This document shows, piece after piece, positions 26,048 to 40,449 of a stretch of DNA of 64,000 bases (position 1 is the first letter of the stretch; each line of letters opens with the position of its first letter). The stretch lies in the NCBI GenBank assembly GCA_016946835.1, contig JACVTC010000025.1, positions 962,501-1,026,500 of the forward strand, in the 5' to 3' direction. The DNA comes from Neocallimastix lanati (nom. inval.). Lineage: Eukaryota; Neocallimastigomycota; Neocallimastigomycetes; Neocallimastigales; Neocallimastigaceae. Position numbers and translations under genes: made by a program. Below the pieces are notes generated by a model that saw only the letters and a program-made list of their open reading frames with translations, did no database searches and was not told the origin of the DNA.

Positions 26048-27385
26048 TTAATAACCACCTTTAGATTGAGAATTTAAAAATCCAAAGTTCATGGATGGAT
26101 ATACTTTCCTTTCATAAGATTCATTATTATTTGAGTTGCTATTATTATTATTATTAAATATTGAATTAGCTTGTATACCCGTATAATTTTTTATGATACT
26201 TTTTTGATGGTAAAGTTGATTTTCCATCTTTGGAGATTTATTATAACTTTCCTTATCCAAGGTAGGATAATTGTATGGGGAGACGATATTACTTTGAGTG
26301 GATTTCTTCGGTGAAGCATTACCAGTACTCATATTGGTAAGGGTCATATCCACAGAGTAACTTGAACCAAGTGACTTTTGTTTATTATAACCATTACTAC
26401 TGTAATTATTACTACTATAGTTATGAGTACTGTAGTTATGACTACTGTAGTTGTTGACACTGTGATTTCCACTCTTGTAAGGAGTATAACTGATATTATT
26501 GACACTATTACTACCATAACCGGTATATTTAGAATTACCTCCACTGGATTCGTTGATGGAGGTAATATTAGCTCCATACTTGAAGAGGAAGGCATCAATA
26601 GCTAAAATTAAAGCAAAGGAACTCTTTAAACACTGTAAGGGAACCGTTAAACTCTTAAGGATACCCAAATTGGCTCTTTTCACCGTAATAAGATCTAATA
26701 TAGCAAGTAAAGCACTTACAATATCCACGGTAACTAAGATAGTGTAACTGGAATGCTTAATATAGTCATTAAGATTATTTTGACTTTCCGAACGACTATT
26801 ATTCATTCTAACGAAGAAGAGAATACCAAAAGTACAAATAACATCAGCGATGGCCATGATACCAAAGGCATAACCATGATATCTTTGAGTTTCTTTATCA
26901 TCTAAGAGTGCCTGAGACATACGAGTGTAACCAATCATAAATCTAATAACACAAAATGGAACACCGAGACCTAAAATGACGACCTTCATTACCACAGCGG
27001 CTTTACCGGTAGCGAAAGCTTTCATTTTAATCAAATTTAAGATAGGAATAGAATATTCACTTATAATCCAAAATATTTCATCCATTAAAAGTAAATAAAC
27101 TGACTTTGGTTTCATCTGATCCATGGTTGATGATAAACACATATGAGAAAGAGCAGTACTTTCCATAAGTGCTGCACATAAACCAGATAATGAAGAATAG
27201 AATAAAACTTTCCAATAGATACCTTTTCCTACCTTAGTATACATTAAGGATACTAATAAAAATTGAAGTACGAAACAAAATAAGAAAGCATCACGAAATT
27301 TATTGAAAAAATTTTCAACAAAATTATTTCTACCTATGGTGGCACAAGTTCCATTGGGTTCAAATCTTTGTGGAATATTACTCAT
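26048..27385 (-). CDS. seven-span membrane protein, function unknown
   Basis: 445 residues, ATG at 27383-27385, single exon. Seven hydrophobic segments are visible (about residues 32-50, 57-80, 97-120, 130-155, 172-192, 212-234 and 242-264), followed by a 175-residue hydrophilic tail rich in Asn, Ser and Tyr with repeated NYSS/NYST units (about 305-335). Conserved landmarks shared with the paralogue at 63027-64000: EIFWI, LIKMKAFA-GK, RF-IGY-RM, YHGYAFG-MA-AD-ICTF, LNDYIKHSSYTILV-VDIVS and KSSF-LILAIDAFLFKYGAN. The topology is receptor-like (seven spans plus a long C-terminal tail), but I see no motif of a named GPCR class, so signalling is only a possibility. The tail could be a phosphorylation or interaction platform (inference). 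Confidence 0.85.
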   Translation of the reverse strand: MSNIPQRFEPNGTCATIGRNNFVENFFNKFRDAFLFCFVLQFLLVSLMYTKVGKGIYWKVLFYSSLSGLCAALMESTALSHMCLSSTMDQMKPKSVYLLLMDEIFWIISEYSIPILNLIKMKAFATGKAAVVMKVVILGLGVPFCVIRFMIGYTRMSQALLDDKETQRYHGYAFGIMAIADVICTFGILFFVRMNNSRSESQNNLNDYIKHSSYTILVTVDIVSALLAILDLITVKRANLGILKSLTVPLQCLKSSFALILAIDAFLFKYGANITSINESSGGNSKYTGYGSNSVNNISYTPYKSGNHSVNNYSSHNYSTHNYSSNNYSSNGYNKQKSLGSSYSVDMTLTNMSTGNASPKKSTQSNIVSPYNYPTLDKESYNKSPKMENQLYHQKSIIKNYTGIQANSIFNNNNNSNSNNNESYERKVYPSMNFGFLNSQSKGGY

Positions 27386-28080
27386 CTTGTTTTTTTATAT
27401 ATAAGTATTTTATTTTGTTTTGTTTTGTTTTATTTTAATTTATTGTTATTATACTATTATTACTATGGATTATTAGGTTTAATTTTAACTTTATTAACTT
27501 TTTTTCAATTTTAATACTTTATTACTCTTATAGAAACCTTTTAATATTTATAATCTCTTTTATAATCACTTATATGTTATTGCCTTTATTTTTTTTTTTT
27601 TTTGACTTTCTTTTATTATTATTATTATTATTATTTTTGAAGTGATTTATTTTTTTTATTCTTACTACTTTAAATAGTGTTTTCTTTTTTTTATTTATTT
27701 TCTTGATATTTTTGATTTAAATTATTATTTTCTCTTAAATTAATTTTATGTTTTTTTTTTTTTTTTTTTTTATAAATATATACAAAAATTAAATTATATA
27801 TATATTTTTTTTTTTTTTTTTTTAAATTATATATAATTTTTTTTTTTTTTAGTTATATATATTTATTAATAATAAAAATATATAATAACCTTATTATTGT
27901 TTATAAATAATAAAATAAATTATTTATAAAGAATAAAAGAAAAAAAAAAATTATTAAAAAGGTTATCCAAAAGTACTTTTTATCTTTTTATATACTTTTT
28001 TTTTAATTATTATAAATTATTATAAATTATTAAATTATTTATGATATTTTTTATATTTATTATTACTAACCTATGAAAAT

Positions 28081-28480
28081 ATTTATTATTTAATTATTAT
28101 TTATTTAATTATTTATTTAATTATTTATTATTTATTATTTAATTATTTATTATTTATTATTTAATTATTTATTATTCAATTATTTATTATTTATTATTTA
28201 TTATTTATTATTTATTAATAAATACCATTTTATTATTTATTATTTATTATTTATTATTTATTATTTATTATTTATTATTTATTATTTATTATTTATTATT
28301 TATTATTTATTATTTATTATTTATTATTTATTATTTATTATTTATTATTTATTATTTATTATTTATTATTTATTATTTATTATTTATTATTTATTATTTA
28401 TTATTTATTATTCAATTATTTATTTTTTAATTATATATTATTTATTTATTTATTTATTTATTATTTATTTATTATTTGTT
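28081..28480. repeat. (TATTTAT)n heptanucleotide array
   Basis: Almost continuous TATTTAT units, interrupted by AATT and by one TATTTATTAATAAATA palindrome near 28210-28230 (here followed by CCATTTT). Confidence 0.9.
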
Positions 28481-28654
28481 TTTGTTTTTTTGTTAATCTG
28501 TTATAATTAATTTTATTTTATATTAAATTCTTTTTCTTCTTTTTCTTATTCTAATATTAAAAAATTATTAAATTTAATTTAGTGAATGGCTTTCTCTTAA
28601 ATTAAATTTAATAACTTTAATTATTTTTTTTGTTCCTTATTGATATAGCCCTAT

Positions 28655-28735
28655 TTATCTATTTATTTATCTATTTATCTATTTATTTATCTATTTATTT
28701 ATCTATTTATCTATTTATTTATCTATTTAATTATT
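28655..28735. repeat. (TATC/TATT)n array
   Basis: Alternating CTATTTAT and TTTATCTA units, period 4-8. Confidence 0.85.
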
Positions 28736-28948
28736 TAACTCATTCTATTATAGTTTGTAAAATCATCATTCATCATCATCAATATCTATCTATTTATTTA
28801 TTTTATTTAAATTTTGAATTATTATTAAAACTATTTAATTCTTTTGTTGGCCTAAAAATTAAGTCAATAGCTATTATTTTTAAATTTTTTTTATTTCTTA
28901 TTTATTTCTTATTTATTTTGTATTTATTTCTTATTTCTAATTTTTTTT

Positions 28949-28984
<36 letters not shown>

Positions 28985-29057
28985 GCCAAAACAGGAATAA
29001 AAGAAAAAAAAATTAATTATTAAATTAAAAAAAAATTTTTTTTTGTCATTTTGTTTT

Positions 29058-29285
29058 TATTATTTATTTATTTATTATTTATTTATTTATTATTTATTTA
29101 TTTATTATTTATTATTTATTTATTATTTATTTATTTATTATTTAATTATTTATTATTTATTCTATTTATTATTTATTTATTTATTATTTATTATTTATTT
29201 ATTATTTATTTATTTATTATTTAATTATTTATTATTTATTCTATTTATTATTTATTATTTATTATTTATTCTATTTATTTATTTT
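29058..29285. repeat. TATTTATTTAT-type tandem array
   Basis: Units of 7 and 11 bp (TATTTAT, TATTTATTTAT) with a longer repeat near 29130-29270 that includes ATTATTTATTCTATTTATT. Confidence 0.85.
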
Positions 29286-29881
29286 TTTAAATAAAAAAGA
29301 AGGTATTCTTTTTTTTTTTTTTAAAAAAATCATCATCATCGATGCTGATAATTAATTTAATATTTATTTAATTTTCTATTCTTTATTCATTGACATTTGT
29401 ACTACCGTTCAACCAAACTTATTTCAGAAAATCCAAAGTGACATTAATTAATCATTGATTAAAATGGTAAACTTTAATCTATTCAACATTTATTTATCCA
29501 TTCATTGATTTAAATAAATTCCTATTTTTTTAGATTTCTTTTATTTTTTTTATATTCATTAAACTTTTTGTTCTTGCTTTTTTTTTTTTTCTTAATTTTA
29601 AGATAATTATTGAAACAGAAATTAAAAATTAAAAAAACTTTAAAATTTATATTTCTTTTATCTCATTGAAATATATTACTGTGTAATATATTATAATATA
29701 TTGATAATAGATTCACACAGTATCACAATATATGGAATATATTTATAATATATTATATCTCTATTATATAAAATGTATATAATATATTATTATATATGAT
29801 ATGATATAAAATGTTTGTAATGGACTCATATATATTATAAGAGTTGAAATAAAAATGTTTATAAAATTATACAAAATTAAA

Positions 29882-30019
29882 AATATATTATTTAAATCCA
29901 TTAAAATAATTTAATAATATATTAAAATATGCTATAAAGTATTATTTAATAATATATTATTTAAATCCATTAAAATAATTTAATAATATATTAAAATATG
30001 CTATAAAGTATTACTTAAA
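29882..30019. repeat. 69-bp tandem duplication
   Basis: Two nearly identical copies (period 69), each containing TTATTTAAATCCATTAAAAT and AAAATATGCTATAAAGTATT. Confidence 0.9.
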
Positions 30020-30118
30020 TAATATATTCTCCTATTTATTAAAATGGAATGTATTAATTAAATTTAAATAAAAAGTTAAATATGATAGAAAAAGCTTCTT
30101 TTTTTTTTTTTTTTTATT

Positions 30119-30144
30119 TGTTGTTGTTGTTGTTGTTGTTGTTG
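30119..30144. repeat. (GTT)n microsatellite
   Basis: About eight GTT units directly after a T-run. Confidence 0.9.
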
Positions 30145-30247
30145 GGATATGGCTGAAGATGTTGAGAGAGAGGAGAGAGAGAAGATTGAAGAAGGTTGTG
30201 TAGTTGACTTCTTCCATTATAATGCAAGAGATATTAGATTTCATTAT

Positions 30248-30298
30248 TAGAAATTAGGAATGTTATAGTAATAATTACTATAACATTCCTAATTTCTA
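30248..30298. repeat. 51-bp near-perfect palindrome
   Basis: A 25-nt arm 30248-30272 (begins TAGAAATTAGGAATG) is exactly complementary to 30274-30298, with one central base. It could extrude as a cruciform or form a hairpin in RNA. Confidence 0.95.
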
Positions 30299-30566
30299 GA
30301 CATTATGATGATGATAAAGATAAAATAAAATAAATAAAAAATAAATGAATGAGTGAAATATAAAGTAAATAAATATAAAGTAAATGAAACATAAATGAAA
30401 CAATAAATATGGATAAAGTAAATAAATGAAATAAATATAAAGTAAATAAATGAAACATTAAATATAAAGTAAATAAAGTAAATAAATGTGATAAATATAA
30501 ACGTATAGAATAAAGTTTAAAGTTGAGAATTCCTCTACAAAATATTCATCACTAAATAATAATTAA

Positions 30567-30622
30567 ATTTATTTATTTATTTATTATTTATTTATTTATT
30601 ATTTATTATTACTATTCTTGTT

Positions 30623-30702
<80 letters not shown>

Positions 30703-30703
30703 T
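30567..30703. repeat. (TTTA)n microsatellite
   Basis: Tetranucleotide array, longest block about 30628-30702, over 18 units. Confidence 0.95.
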
Positions 30704-32429
30704 ATTTCTTTTTTTCTTTTTTTCTTTTCTTCAACAACCATGTTTTATATATGTTTCACTGACGTTACTCCATATGGCAATGATGTATAAGATACGTAAA
30801 TGAGTTTGAAAGATAAAACTAAAATAAAAAAAAAAAAAAAACTATCAAAGAAGAATAAAAATAAAAAAATTAAATAAATAAACCATATAAATGAATATAA
30901 ATAATAAATAATAAATAAATATAGAAAAATAATATATATATATATGAAATAATACAAAAAAAAAAAAAAAAAAGAATTTTTTATACATATAAGAAATGAC
31001 ATAACATAAAATAAATATTGAGATAAGAAGAGATTAAAATAAATACATTATATAAAATATCTTAATGTATATCTAATTCTAAAATTATATAGAAATTATG
31101 AAAAATTATTTATTGATTATTTATCTATTGATTCTATTATTATTTATTAACTTAATTATTATTTATTATTCTTTAATTATTAATAATAAATACTCTTCTT
31201 AATTATATAATTTTTTATTATTTATTATTTATTATTATTTAATTATTCAATTATTTTATTATTATTTAAATATTCCATTATTCCATTATTTATTTATTTA
31301 TTATTTATTATTTATTATTTATTTATTTATTATTCCTATTATTCAATTATTCAATTATTATTCAATTATTCAATTATTTATTATTCAATTATTCAATTAT
31401 TCAATTATTCCATTATTATTTGCTATTGTCCTATCATCGTTTTTTTTTCTCTTAAGGTATTACAAAAGAAAATAAATGAAGGTGTTACAAAAATAATTAT
31501 GATATATCCAATTTATGATTAATAATAATTATTCCTTCATCTCCACCACCTACACTTATTGTGTAAAAAAAAAAAAAAAAGAAAATTTTAAAAATAATTA
31601 AAAAAGAAAATATTAAAAATAATTAAAAAAGAAAAGAAGAAAAAAATAATGATAAATAAATAAAATTATAATAAATAACAGGTATAATAAAATTAATCAA
31701 GAGGAATAATAATCAATAGGAATAATAATCAATAGGAATAATAATCAATAGTATTTGTAATAAATAGATAATAGAAAGGACAATTAAAATTTTTAAGTTT
31801 TTTTTTTTTTTTTACTACTACTTTATTATTATTATGTAAATGTTGACTCATTTGAATTGAATGTATTACCATTTACTATATAATAATAGTAATAAGTCAA
31901 ATAAATAAAAAAATAATAATAATAAGAGTATGGAATATAAATTTAAACTATACAAAAACTCTTTTATTTTTGTTTTTAATAATAGTAATAGTAATTATGA
32001 TAATTATTGAATAATGGAATGGAATGATTAAGAATTGATGGATTGACTAATGAATGAATGAATGAAATCATCCAAAAGAAAACTGAACCTTTTTTTTTAT
32101 TATTTTTTTTTTAATCTCTCTTTTTAGTATATTTAATAAATAAATAAAAAAGAAAAAGAGTCATCTACTATTTAATAATAATAATAATAATAAAATATAG
32201 AAATAAAAATAATAATAAAAATAATAATAAAATATAATATAAAAATAATATAATATACTAAATATATGTTATAATACAAGAATAATATAATATTATATAA
32301 AACAACATAAAATAATTCAACAAATATATATTAAATATTTTATATCATGGATTATAGAAACCTTTTCTATTATTTATTATTTTGTAATTATTTTTTTTTT
32401 CTTTTTTTTTATAATTATTATTAATTCCA

Positions 32430-32770
32430 TAAAAAGTATTTATTATTTATTAATAAATACTCTTTTTATTATTTACTTTTTATTATATATTATTTATTAT
32501 ATATTATTTATTTATTATCTTATTATTTATATTTATTATTTATTATTTATTATTTATTATTTATTATTTATTATTTATTATTTATTATTTATTATTTATT
32601 ATTTATTATTTATTATTTATTATTTATTATTTATTATTTATTATTTATTATTTATTATTTATTATTTATTATTTATTATCTATTGTTTATTGTTTATTAT
32701 TTATTATTTATTATTTATTATTTATTATTTATTATTTATTATTTATTATTTATTATTTATTATTCCATTA
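32430..32770. repeat. (TATTTAT)n array with palindromic motif at its edge
   Basis: The array at about 32520-32765 is preceded at 32445-32470 by the TATTTATTAATAAATACTC motif. Confidence 0.9.
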
Positions 32771-32907
32771 TTATTTATTTATTTTTTTAGTTATTTTCTA
32801 ATTTTTTAAAAAAAGAATGAGAATAATGAATTTAATTAATTAAAAATAGATTAAATTTTACATCAACGTGATGATGACTCTTTTTTTTTTTTTTATTATT
32901 ATTCATT

Positions 32908-33124
32908 TTTATTTTATATTTATTTATTCTATTTTATATTTATTTATTCTATTTTATATTTATTTATTTTATATTTATTTATTCTATTTTATATTTATTT
33001 TATATTTATTTTATATTTATTTATTCTATTTTATATTTATTTATTTTATATTTATTTATTCTATTTTATATTTATTTATTTTATATTTATTTATTCTATT
33101 TTATATTTATTTATTCTATTTTAT
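32908..33124. repeat. 20-bp (TATTTATTTATTCTATTTTA) tandem array
   Basis: About ten imperfect units, some shortened by loss of the TTCTATTT part. Confidence 0.9.
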
Positions 33125-33892
33125 TGATTTAAATGAATTAAAATAAAAATGAAAAATGATACAAAAAATAATATGATATATATAAAATAATATAATATAT
33201 ATAAAAATAATATATATAAGTAAAAATAATATATATGTAATATTTATAATAAAAAGAATAAAATATAAATATGAGAAATAACAAAATTAAAATTAATGAA
33301 ATATTTACAATGAATGATATAAATAAATATAAGAATAAATATTTCTTTTTTGAGTAGGATCATAAACTAATATTAATAGTAAATAAGTTAAACTACAGTT
33401 GATGCTACATATGATTACAAATATCAAATAGTTGTTAAGGTATGGAAGTAAAGGTTTAATTGATATATTATTACTATTTAGATACACTAACAAACTATAT
33501 GTCAACTCAACTTATAAGAAAAAAAATTAAAAAAAAAAAACATTTTATAAAATAATTTAAATATAAACTTTATTTATTATTCAATTATTTATATAAAAAT
33601 TTCTCATCATCTAATTCATCATAATCAAAAAAAATAATTTAAAAAAAAAAAATATTTAATCATTTTTTATTATGAAATAATAAATTTTAAACTTTTAAAA
33701 AATAAATTAAAAAACTAAAAAAATTAAATTTTAAACTTTTAAAAATAAATTAAATTTTAAATTAAAAAATTTTAAATTAAAATTCAATAAAAATTAAAAT
33801 TCAAATAAAAATTAAAATTCAATAAAAATCAAAATTTTAAAAAAAAATTAAAAAAAAAAAGATCTAAAATGAAAAAACAAAAATTCTTATTT

Positions 33893-34076
33893 TTTAATAT
33901 ATTTATATGTATATGTATATATATTTTTATATATTTATATGTATATGTATATATATTTTTATATATTTATATGTATATATAAATATACATATTTATATAC
34001 ATTGAAATATATTTACATGCACATTTGTATATATTATATATATATTTATATGTATATATATATTTACATGTATATT
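33893..34076. repeat. ~40-bp (ATATTTATATGTATATGTAT)-type tandem repeats
   Basis: Three clear units from about 33897, followed by more diverged TATATGTATATA sequence. Confidence 0.8.
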
Positions 34077-34248
34077 TTTTTTTCATCATAATTTTCAAAA
34101 TGATTTATCTCTATGGTGTCTTAAACTATGATGGCAAGTATATAAAGAAATATTAATAAAAATATAGAAGAAAAAACAAAAATTAAAAAAAAAACTTTAT
34201 AAATAATAATAAAATAAATAAAATGAATAAAAAATAAAAAAAAAAAAA

Positions 34249-34280
<32 letters not shown>

Positions 34281-36689
34281 TAAATAAAGAATGATAAAAT
34301 ATAATAAAATTATATTTAATCATTATTGAAATTATATTTAATCATTATTGAAAATAATGGAATATTGTTTTCAATTTTTATCCATATTCAAATAATTTTA
34401 ATCATTTTATTAAAAATCGGTCATTCATTGAAATTCATTTTTATTCAATAATTATTTATTATGTTATTTTGTATCTGTTTTTTTTTTTTTTTCTATTATA
34501 AAAAATGAAAAAAAAAATAATAAAAAAATAAAAATAAAAAAATTGAATATATATTTATATATATAATTTTATTTATAGTATCTATTTATATAAATATTTA
34601 AATAGAAAAATTATGCAAGATTTACGATAACAATAAAATTTTTGTAATAAAGGAAAAAAAAAAGACTGTATTTAAAAAAAAAAAAAAAAGTTAACGTTTA
34701 ATATTAATAAATTATTTATTTTATTCGGTATTACTGATGTAGTGTTGAAGGTCTAAAACTCTTTAATAATAATCTAGTTTAATGATCAATTCTATAGAAA
34801 TGATCAATTCCATTCTATAGATAGAATATAGCTGTAGGGTTTAACCATTATTATGTAGTATATAATATAACATATAATAAACATATAATTATAATTAAGG
34901 AATCTATTGAATCATGATGTCATGGAAGTGTAGAATTAAAATTATAGGTCTAAAATATAATATTCCATAAATTTTATTATAAATTTTATGAGTAATAGAA
35001 AGTAATAAATTATAACTATTAAAGTTTAATTTCATAATAATTAAATCAAATAAAAAAAAAAAAAAAAAAAGCATATTAAACCACTTTACCCAATATAATG
35101 GAAATATATTCATTATCTTTTATTATTTATAAATAATTATAAATATCAATAAACATCTTTATATTCTATAATAAATGGATTTCTACCACTCCTTTATAAC
35201 ACTTTCTTTAATATTATTCCACAAATTAAAAAAAAAAGAAAAAAAAGAAAACTTTATTTAAATATAAATTATTAAATTATTAAATTATTATAAATAATTC
35301 TATTTAATACTTTTTTTTTTTTGATATTGAATTAAATTATTTTTATATTAACTGCCAAATTTAATTAAAATAATAAATAATAAAATAAATAAAAAGAATT
35401 GTACTACCATAATATATTATATAGAATTTGATGAATTGTTTCTTTTTTTATTTATTTTAAAAGAACATTTTGTATTTGGAAATATTTATATAATGTTACA
35501 CAATCCAAAACTTTATTTAAATTATAGAACATTTTATTTCATATAAATTTTAATTTATCATTAATTAATTAATTAATTTTAAAAAATTTTAATTTTTTTT
35601 ATTATTAATTAATTAATTAATTAAAGAAATAATCAAAATTTAAATAATCGAAATTAAAATAATAATAATTAAAATAATAATAATTAAAATAATTAATAAT
35701 AATAATTAATAATTAATAATTAATCATCATCATCATTTTTTTTATTTTTTTTATTTCTTATTATTAATTAAAAATTAAGAAGTCATTTCATTCTCAAATA
35801 CTAAATGACACCATTATAATTTAGTAGAAAAAAAAATCTTTTTTTTATTTTAATTTATTTTATTTTTTAAAAGTAAAGGTAGAAGTAAAAAAGAAAAAAA
35901 AAAAAAGATTTTTTTATATAGAATCATTTTTTAGTGAATTTTTATTATTAAAATCAAAAGTCCATATCATCATCATATTAGATAGTTTTTTTTACCTTTA
36001 TTAATTTTTTTTTATTCATTCATTCATTCATTCATTCATTCAATAATCCTATGACATGATATTAATTTAAATAGGAATAAATATTAAAGCAGTTGACAAA
36101 GTAACAGTTGACAAAATTTATGATTTCTCATCATTCATAGAAAGAAAGTTTATTTTATTAATTTTTTTTTTTTTTTAATTTTAATACTATCAATACTACT
36201 ATTAATAATAATAATAATAATACTATTAATAATAATAATAATAATAATAACAATTAATAATAATGATAATAATAATTAATAATAATAATAATAATAATTA
36301 ATAATAATAACAATTAATAATAATAATAGTTAAGTAGTATTATTAAATCATTATTAATAATTGATTAAAATAATTATTAAATTCTATATTTAATATAGTC
36401 AATTTTATATTATTAATATTAGATGATGAAAATAGGAAAAAATAAAATAAAATAAAATAAAATGAAAATTTAAATATTAAAAATAAATAAAAACAAAATA
36501 AAAAATAAAATAAACAATGAAAAAGATAAATTTATAATTGTTGAATTAAAAATGGGAAATGGGAAATCACATATAATTTCTTTTTTTTTTTTTTTAATGA
36601 ATAGGTTTGTTTTGTTTTATTTTATATTTTAGACATAAACTTTAAATCATTTTATAATACTAATAATTAATAAAAAAAAATTAAATATT

Positions 36690-36935
36690 TAATAATAAAT
36701 AATAAAAATAAATAATAAATAATAAATAATAAATAATAAATAATAAATAATTGAATAATAAATAATAATTGAATAATAAATAATAAATAATAAATAATAA
36801 ATAATAAATAATAAATAATAAATAATAAATAATAAATAATAAATAATTAAACATTAAATAATAAATAATAAATAATTAAATAATTAAATAATAAATAATT
36901 GAATAAATGAATAATTAAATAATAAATAAATAATT
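36690..36935. repeat. (AATAAAT)n array, opposite strand sense
   Basis: Heptanucleotide AATAAAT units broken by AATTGAATAATA. This is the complement of the TATTTAT arrays at 28, 32 and 59 kb. Confidence 0.9.
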
Positions 36936-38868
36936 ATATGTCATCGACAAAAAAAAAAAAAAATAAATTCATATTAAATTTTATTCAGAGTAGTTATGAG
37001 TTAGGAGACTTTTTTTTTTTTTAATTCATCCTATTAATCATATTATTATTTTTTTTTCTTTCTTTTATTATTATTTATTATTATTTATTATTTACTATTA
37101 AATTTTTTAATTGTTGATGAATGAGATTTTAAAGTCACAATAATAATAATAATTATTTTATAATATTATAATTAAATATTTATATTAAATTTTTTTTTTA
37201 TGAGAATTCATGTTATTTCACATCATAAGATAGTTTTATTTTATTTTATTTTATTTTAATATATATAAATATTTTAATTTATGTTAATATAGAAATATAA
37301 ATATATATATTTATTTAAAATATAAAAAATAAAAAATAAAAAAAAAGGAGTGTTAACTTTTTATTATATTTTAGGGGGAAAATATAAAAAAAAAAAAGGA
37401 TTTTTATTTTGTTTCATTATTTTCTCTTAATATTATTTCATAAATAAAATATTTATTACTACTTTTTATCCCTTAATTCTAATAATTATTAATTAATTGT
37501 ACCATAATATCATGATTTAATAAAATATTTTTAAGAAAAAAAAAATTAAAATAAAATTTTATTATGATGATTATTTTTTTTTTAATTTTATTATAATTAT
37601 TATTCTTTTATTATTCTTCTTTTATTATTATTATTCTTTTATTATTATTCTTTTTATTTTTATTGTTGTTATTTTCATTATTGTTTAATTATTAATTAAT
37701 ACCATGCAAAAGAACAAAAATAAAAAATAATAAAAAAAAAAATAAAAATAAATAAATAAATAAATAAATAATATTAAGAATTATTCCTTAAATTAATATA
37801 TTTAAAACTAAAGAAATTCTCCTATTATATAATTTTTCAATGTTAATAATATTAATACTCTTGTTTATTATTATTATTAAAATTATTGTTTATTACAATT
37901 ATTATTATTAAAATTATTATTATTATTTATGATCTGGTTTTAATTATTGTTTATTATTCAATATAATTATTTATTATTTATTATTTATTTATTTATTATT
38001 TTTTTAATCAAATAGTAATAAAAAAAAATGAAAAAGTATATAAATTCTACAGTTTAATTAATATAATAAAAATAAATAATAATAATAATAATAATTAATA
38101 TAAAAGAACAATGTAAGCTCTGCCTTGGGGATAATTAAACTTAAAAATATAACAAAATTTTTTTAATTTATTATTTTTAAATAATAATAATAATCAATGA
38201 TTACTAATTATTATTTTTATAAAAATTATTATTATTAAAATTATTATTATTAAAATTATTATTATTAAAATTTATTATTATTAAAATTATTATTAAAATT
38301 ATTATTATTAAAATTATTATCTATAGTTTTTTATTTTTGCCTTAATTTATGGCATTGTTCAAGTTATATATAATATTTTTACTATTAAAGTTATTAATAT
38401 TTATTATCTATTATTTATTGTTATTTATTATCTTTTAACTATTATCTATTATTTATGATTATTTATTCAATGTTAAGTTTATTAAATTATTTTTTAAAAA
38501 AGATGATGAATATTAAATTATTGCGATCAAAATTTATTGTTTCTATTAATTTATTTATATTTATTACTTTAATGTGGTTGTTCATATCAATGTATAATAT
38601 TTGTATTTACTATTACCGTTATTCCACTTATTAAATATAATTATTATTTTATTTAATATAATTATTATTTTATTTTATTTTATTTTATTAAATATAATTA
38701 TTATTTTATTTAATATAATTATTATTTCACTTTATTATATTTATTATTTCATTTTATTATATTTCTTTTAATTTGTTTTTAGTTTTATTCTTTATTGTAA
38801 TAAAAAATACATCCTTTATTTTATTAAATTTTTTTAACGTGGAAGTTCAAATGATGCATAATGTATTA

Positions 38869-38874
38869 ATGTAT

Positions 38875-38921
<47 letters not shown>

Positions 38922-38922
38922 T
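38869..38922. repeat. (TTTA)n microsatellite
   Basis: About thirteen tetranucleotide units. Confidence 0.95.
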
Positions 38923-39534
38923 TACGGTTCTTACTATTATTTATTCAATTATTCATTTCTATAAACTTTTTTTTTCCCACTCTTCCAACACATGATAATT
39001 ATAATTAATGAAAAAAAAAAAAAAAAAAGGAAAACTCAAAAAAAATTTATATAATTTTTTATTATTTTTATTTTTTTTTTTTTAGGCGGTTCGTGGGTGG
39101 AAAATTTGATCTGAACACAAATTTATCAATTATTGTGGCGTAATTACATTTTATAGAGCCACATTTTTACATATTAAATTATTAAATTTTTTCTTTTTTT
39201 TTTTTTTTATTTTTATTTTTTATTTTGTTATTTTTAATAAAAAAAAAAAAAAAAAAGACATAGAAATTCAATCCATCTTTGCTTAAAAATTATAATTATA
39301 TTCATTATATTAATTAAATAAAATATAAATAATAAAATATAAATAAATTATAAATAATTAAATATAAATAAATTATAAATAATAAAATATAAATAAAATA
39401 TGAATAATAAAATATGAATAAATTATAAATAAAATTTTAATCTATTTGAATTGAAATAAAAAAATTTTTAAGATGAAATAAAATTAATGAATGAATGAAT
39501 TAAATTAATATTTAATTGTTTTTTTTTTTTTCGA

Positions 39535-39578
<44 letters not shown>

Positions 39579-40247
39579 AGAAGATTATCCTATATTTTTT
39601 TTTTTTATTTTCATTAATCTTTTCAAAAAAAAAAAAAAAAAAAAAATTTAAAGAATAGTGGAGGAGCACTTTGTTTTATATCTATATTAAATTTATATAT
39701 AAACATTTATTTATATAAATATCATTTATTTATTTATTTATTTATTTTTATTTTTATTTTTATTTTTATCTACACTTAATGGATAACTCCTTTTTATTAT
39801 TTATTTAATTTATTTATTAATTATTTTTCATAATCTATTAATTATTTAATTTAGATACATTAAATGTTTTAAGAGTTTGTTTGTTTGTAATTGATGAATT
39901 GGATAAAAGATTTAAATCTATATTTGATCGCTCTATCAATTAAATAAATATTTTCTTTTTTTTTTTTTTTATTATTTATTAAAACAGTTTGTTCTGTTAC
40001 AAGATAATCATTATTTAACTCTTCAACTGATCATTTATATCTTCACAAGTATCATGAATCCATTTATTTATTTATTTATTTATTATTAGTAAAATTTTCT
40101 TCTTTTTATTTTTTATCTTTAACAATTTTTTCATTTTTTTCCTTATTGACTTTTTAATCATTAAATATTTTTTAAAAACAATGAAAAAAAAAAATAAAAT
40201 AAGGTCTTTTTTTTTTTTTTTTTTTTGGTTTATCTTTCGTAAAGTGT

Positions 40248-40449
40248 GGGGCATTTCGCCAGGTTGCATTTCGCCAAATTGCTAATTATTAAATAAATAA
40301 ATAAAATTAAATATTATTTATATTGAATAAAAACAATTTTAAAAAAAATTATTTTGAATTAATATTTATTTATTTATTCATTTATTTATATCAATACGCC
40401 ACTTGTCGAAATGCAACCTGGCGAAATGCAATTTGGGGAAATGCAACTC
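40248..40449. repeat. GC-rich 15-bp minisatellite in inverted pair
   Basis: Left arm 40251-40273 is exactly complementary over 23 nt to 40407-40429. Each arm consists of tandem 15-bp units with core TTGCATTTCGCCA (left) or its complement (right, about three units up to 40449). The spacer of about 130 bp is AT-rich. The G+C content contrasts sharply with the flanks. Confidence 0.9.

Noticed and set aside
28081-32770. TATTTAT arrays as telomere-like or CRISPR-like repeats
   Set aside because: No G-rich strand, no spacers of constant size; simple AT microsatellites.
33305-33505. 66-codon hydrophobic minus frame
   Set aside because: No ATG start and no recognisable family; the patch is only slightly richer than its flanks.
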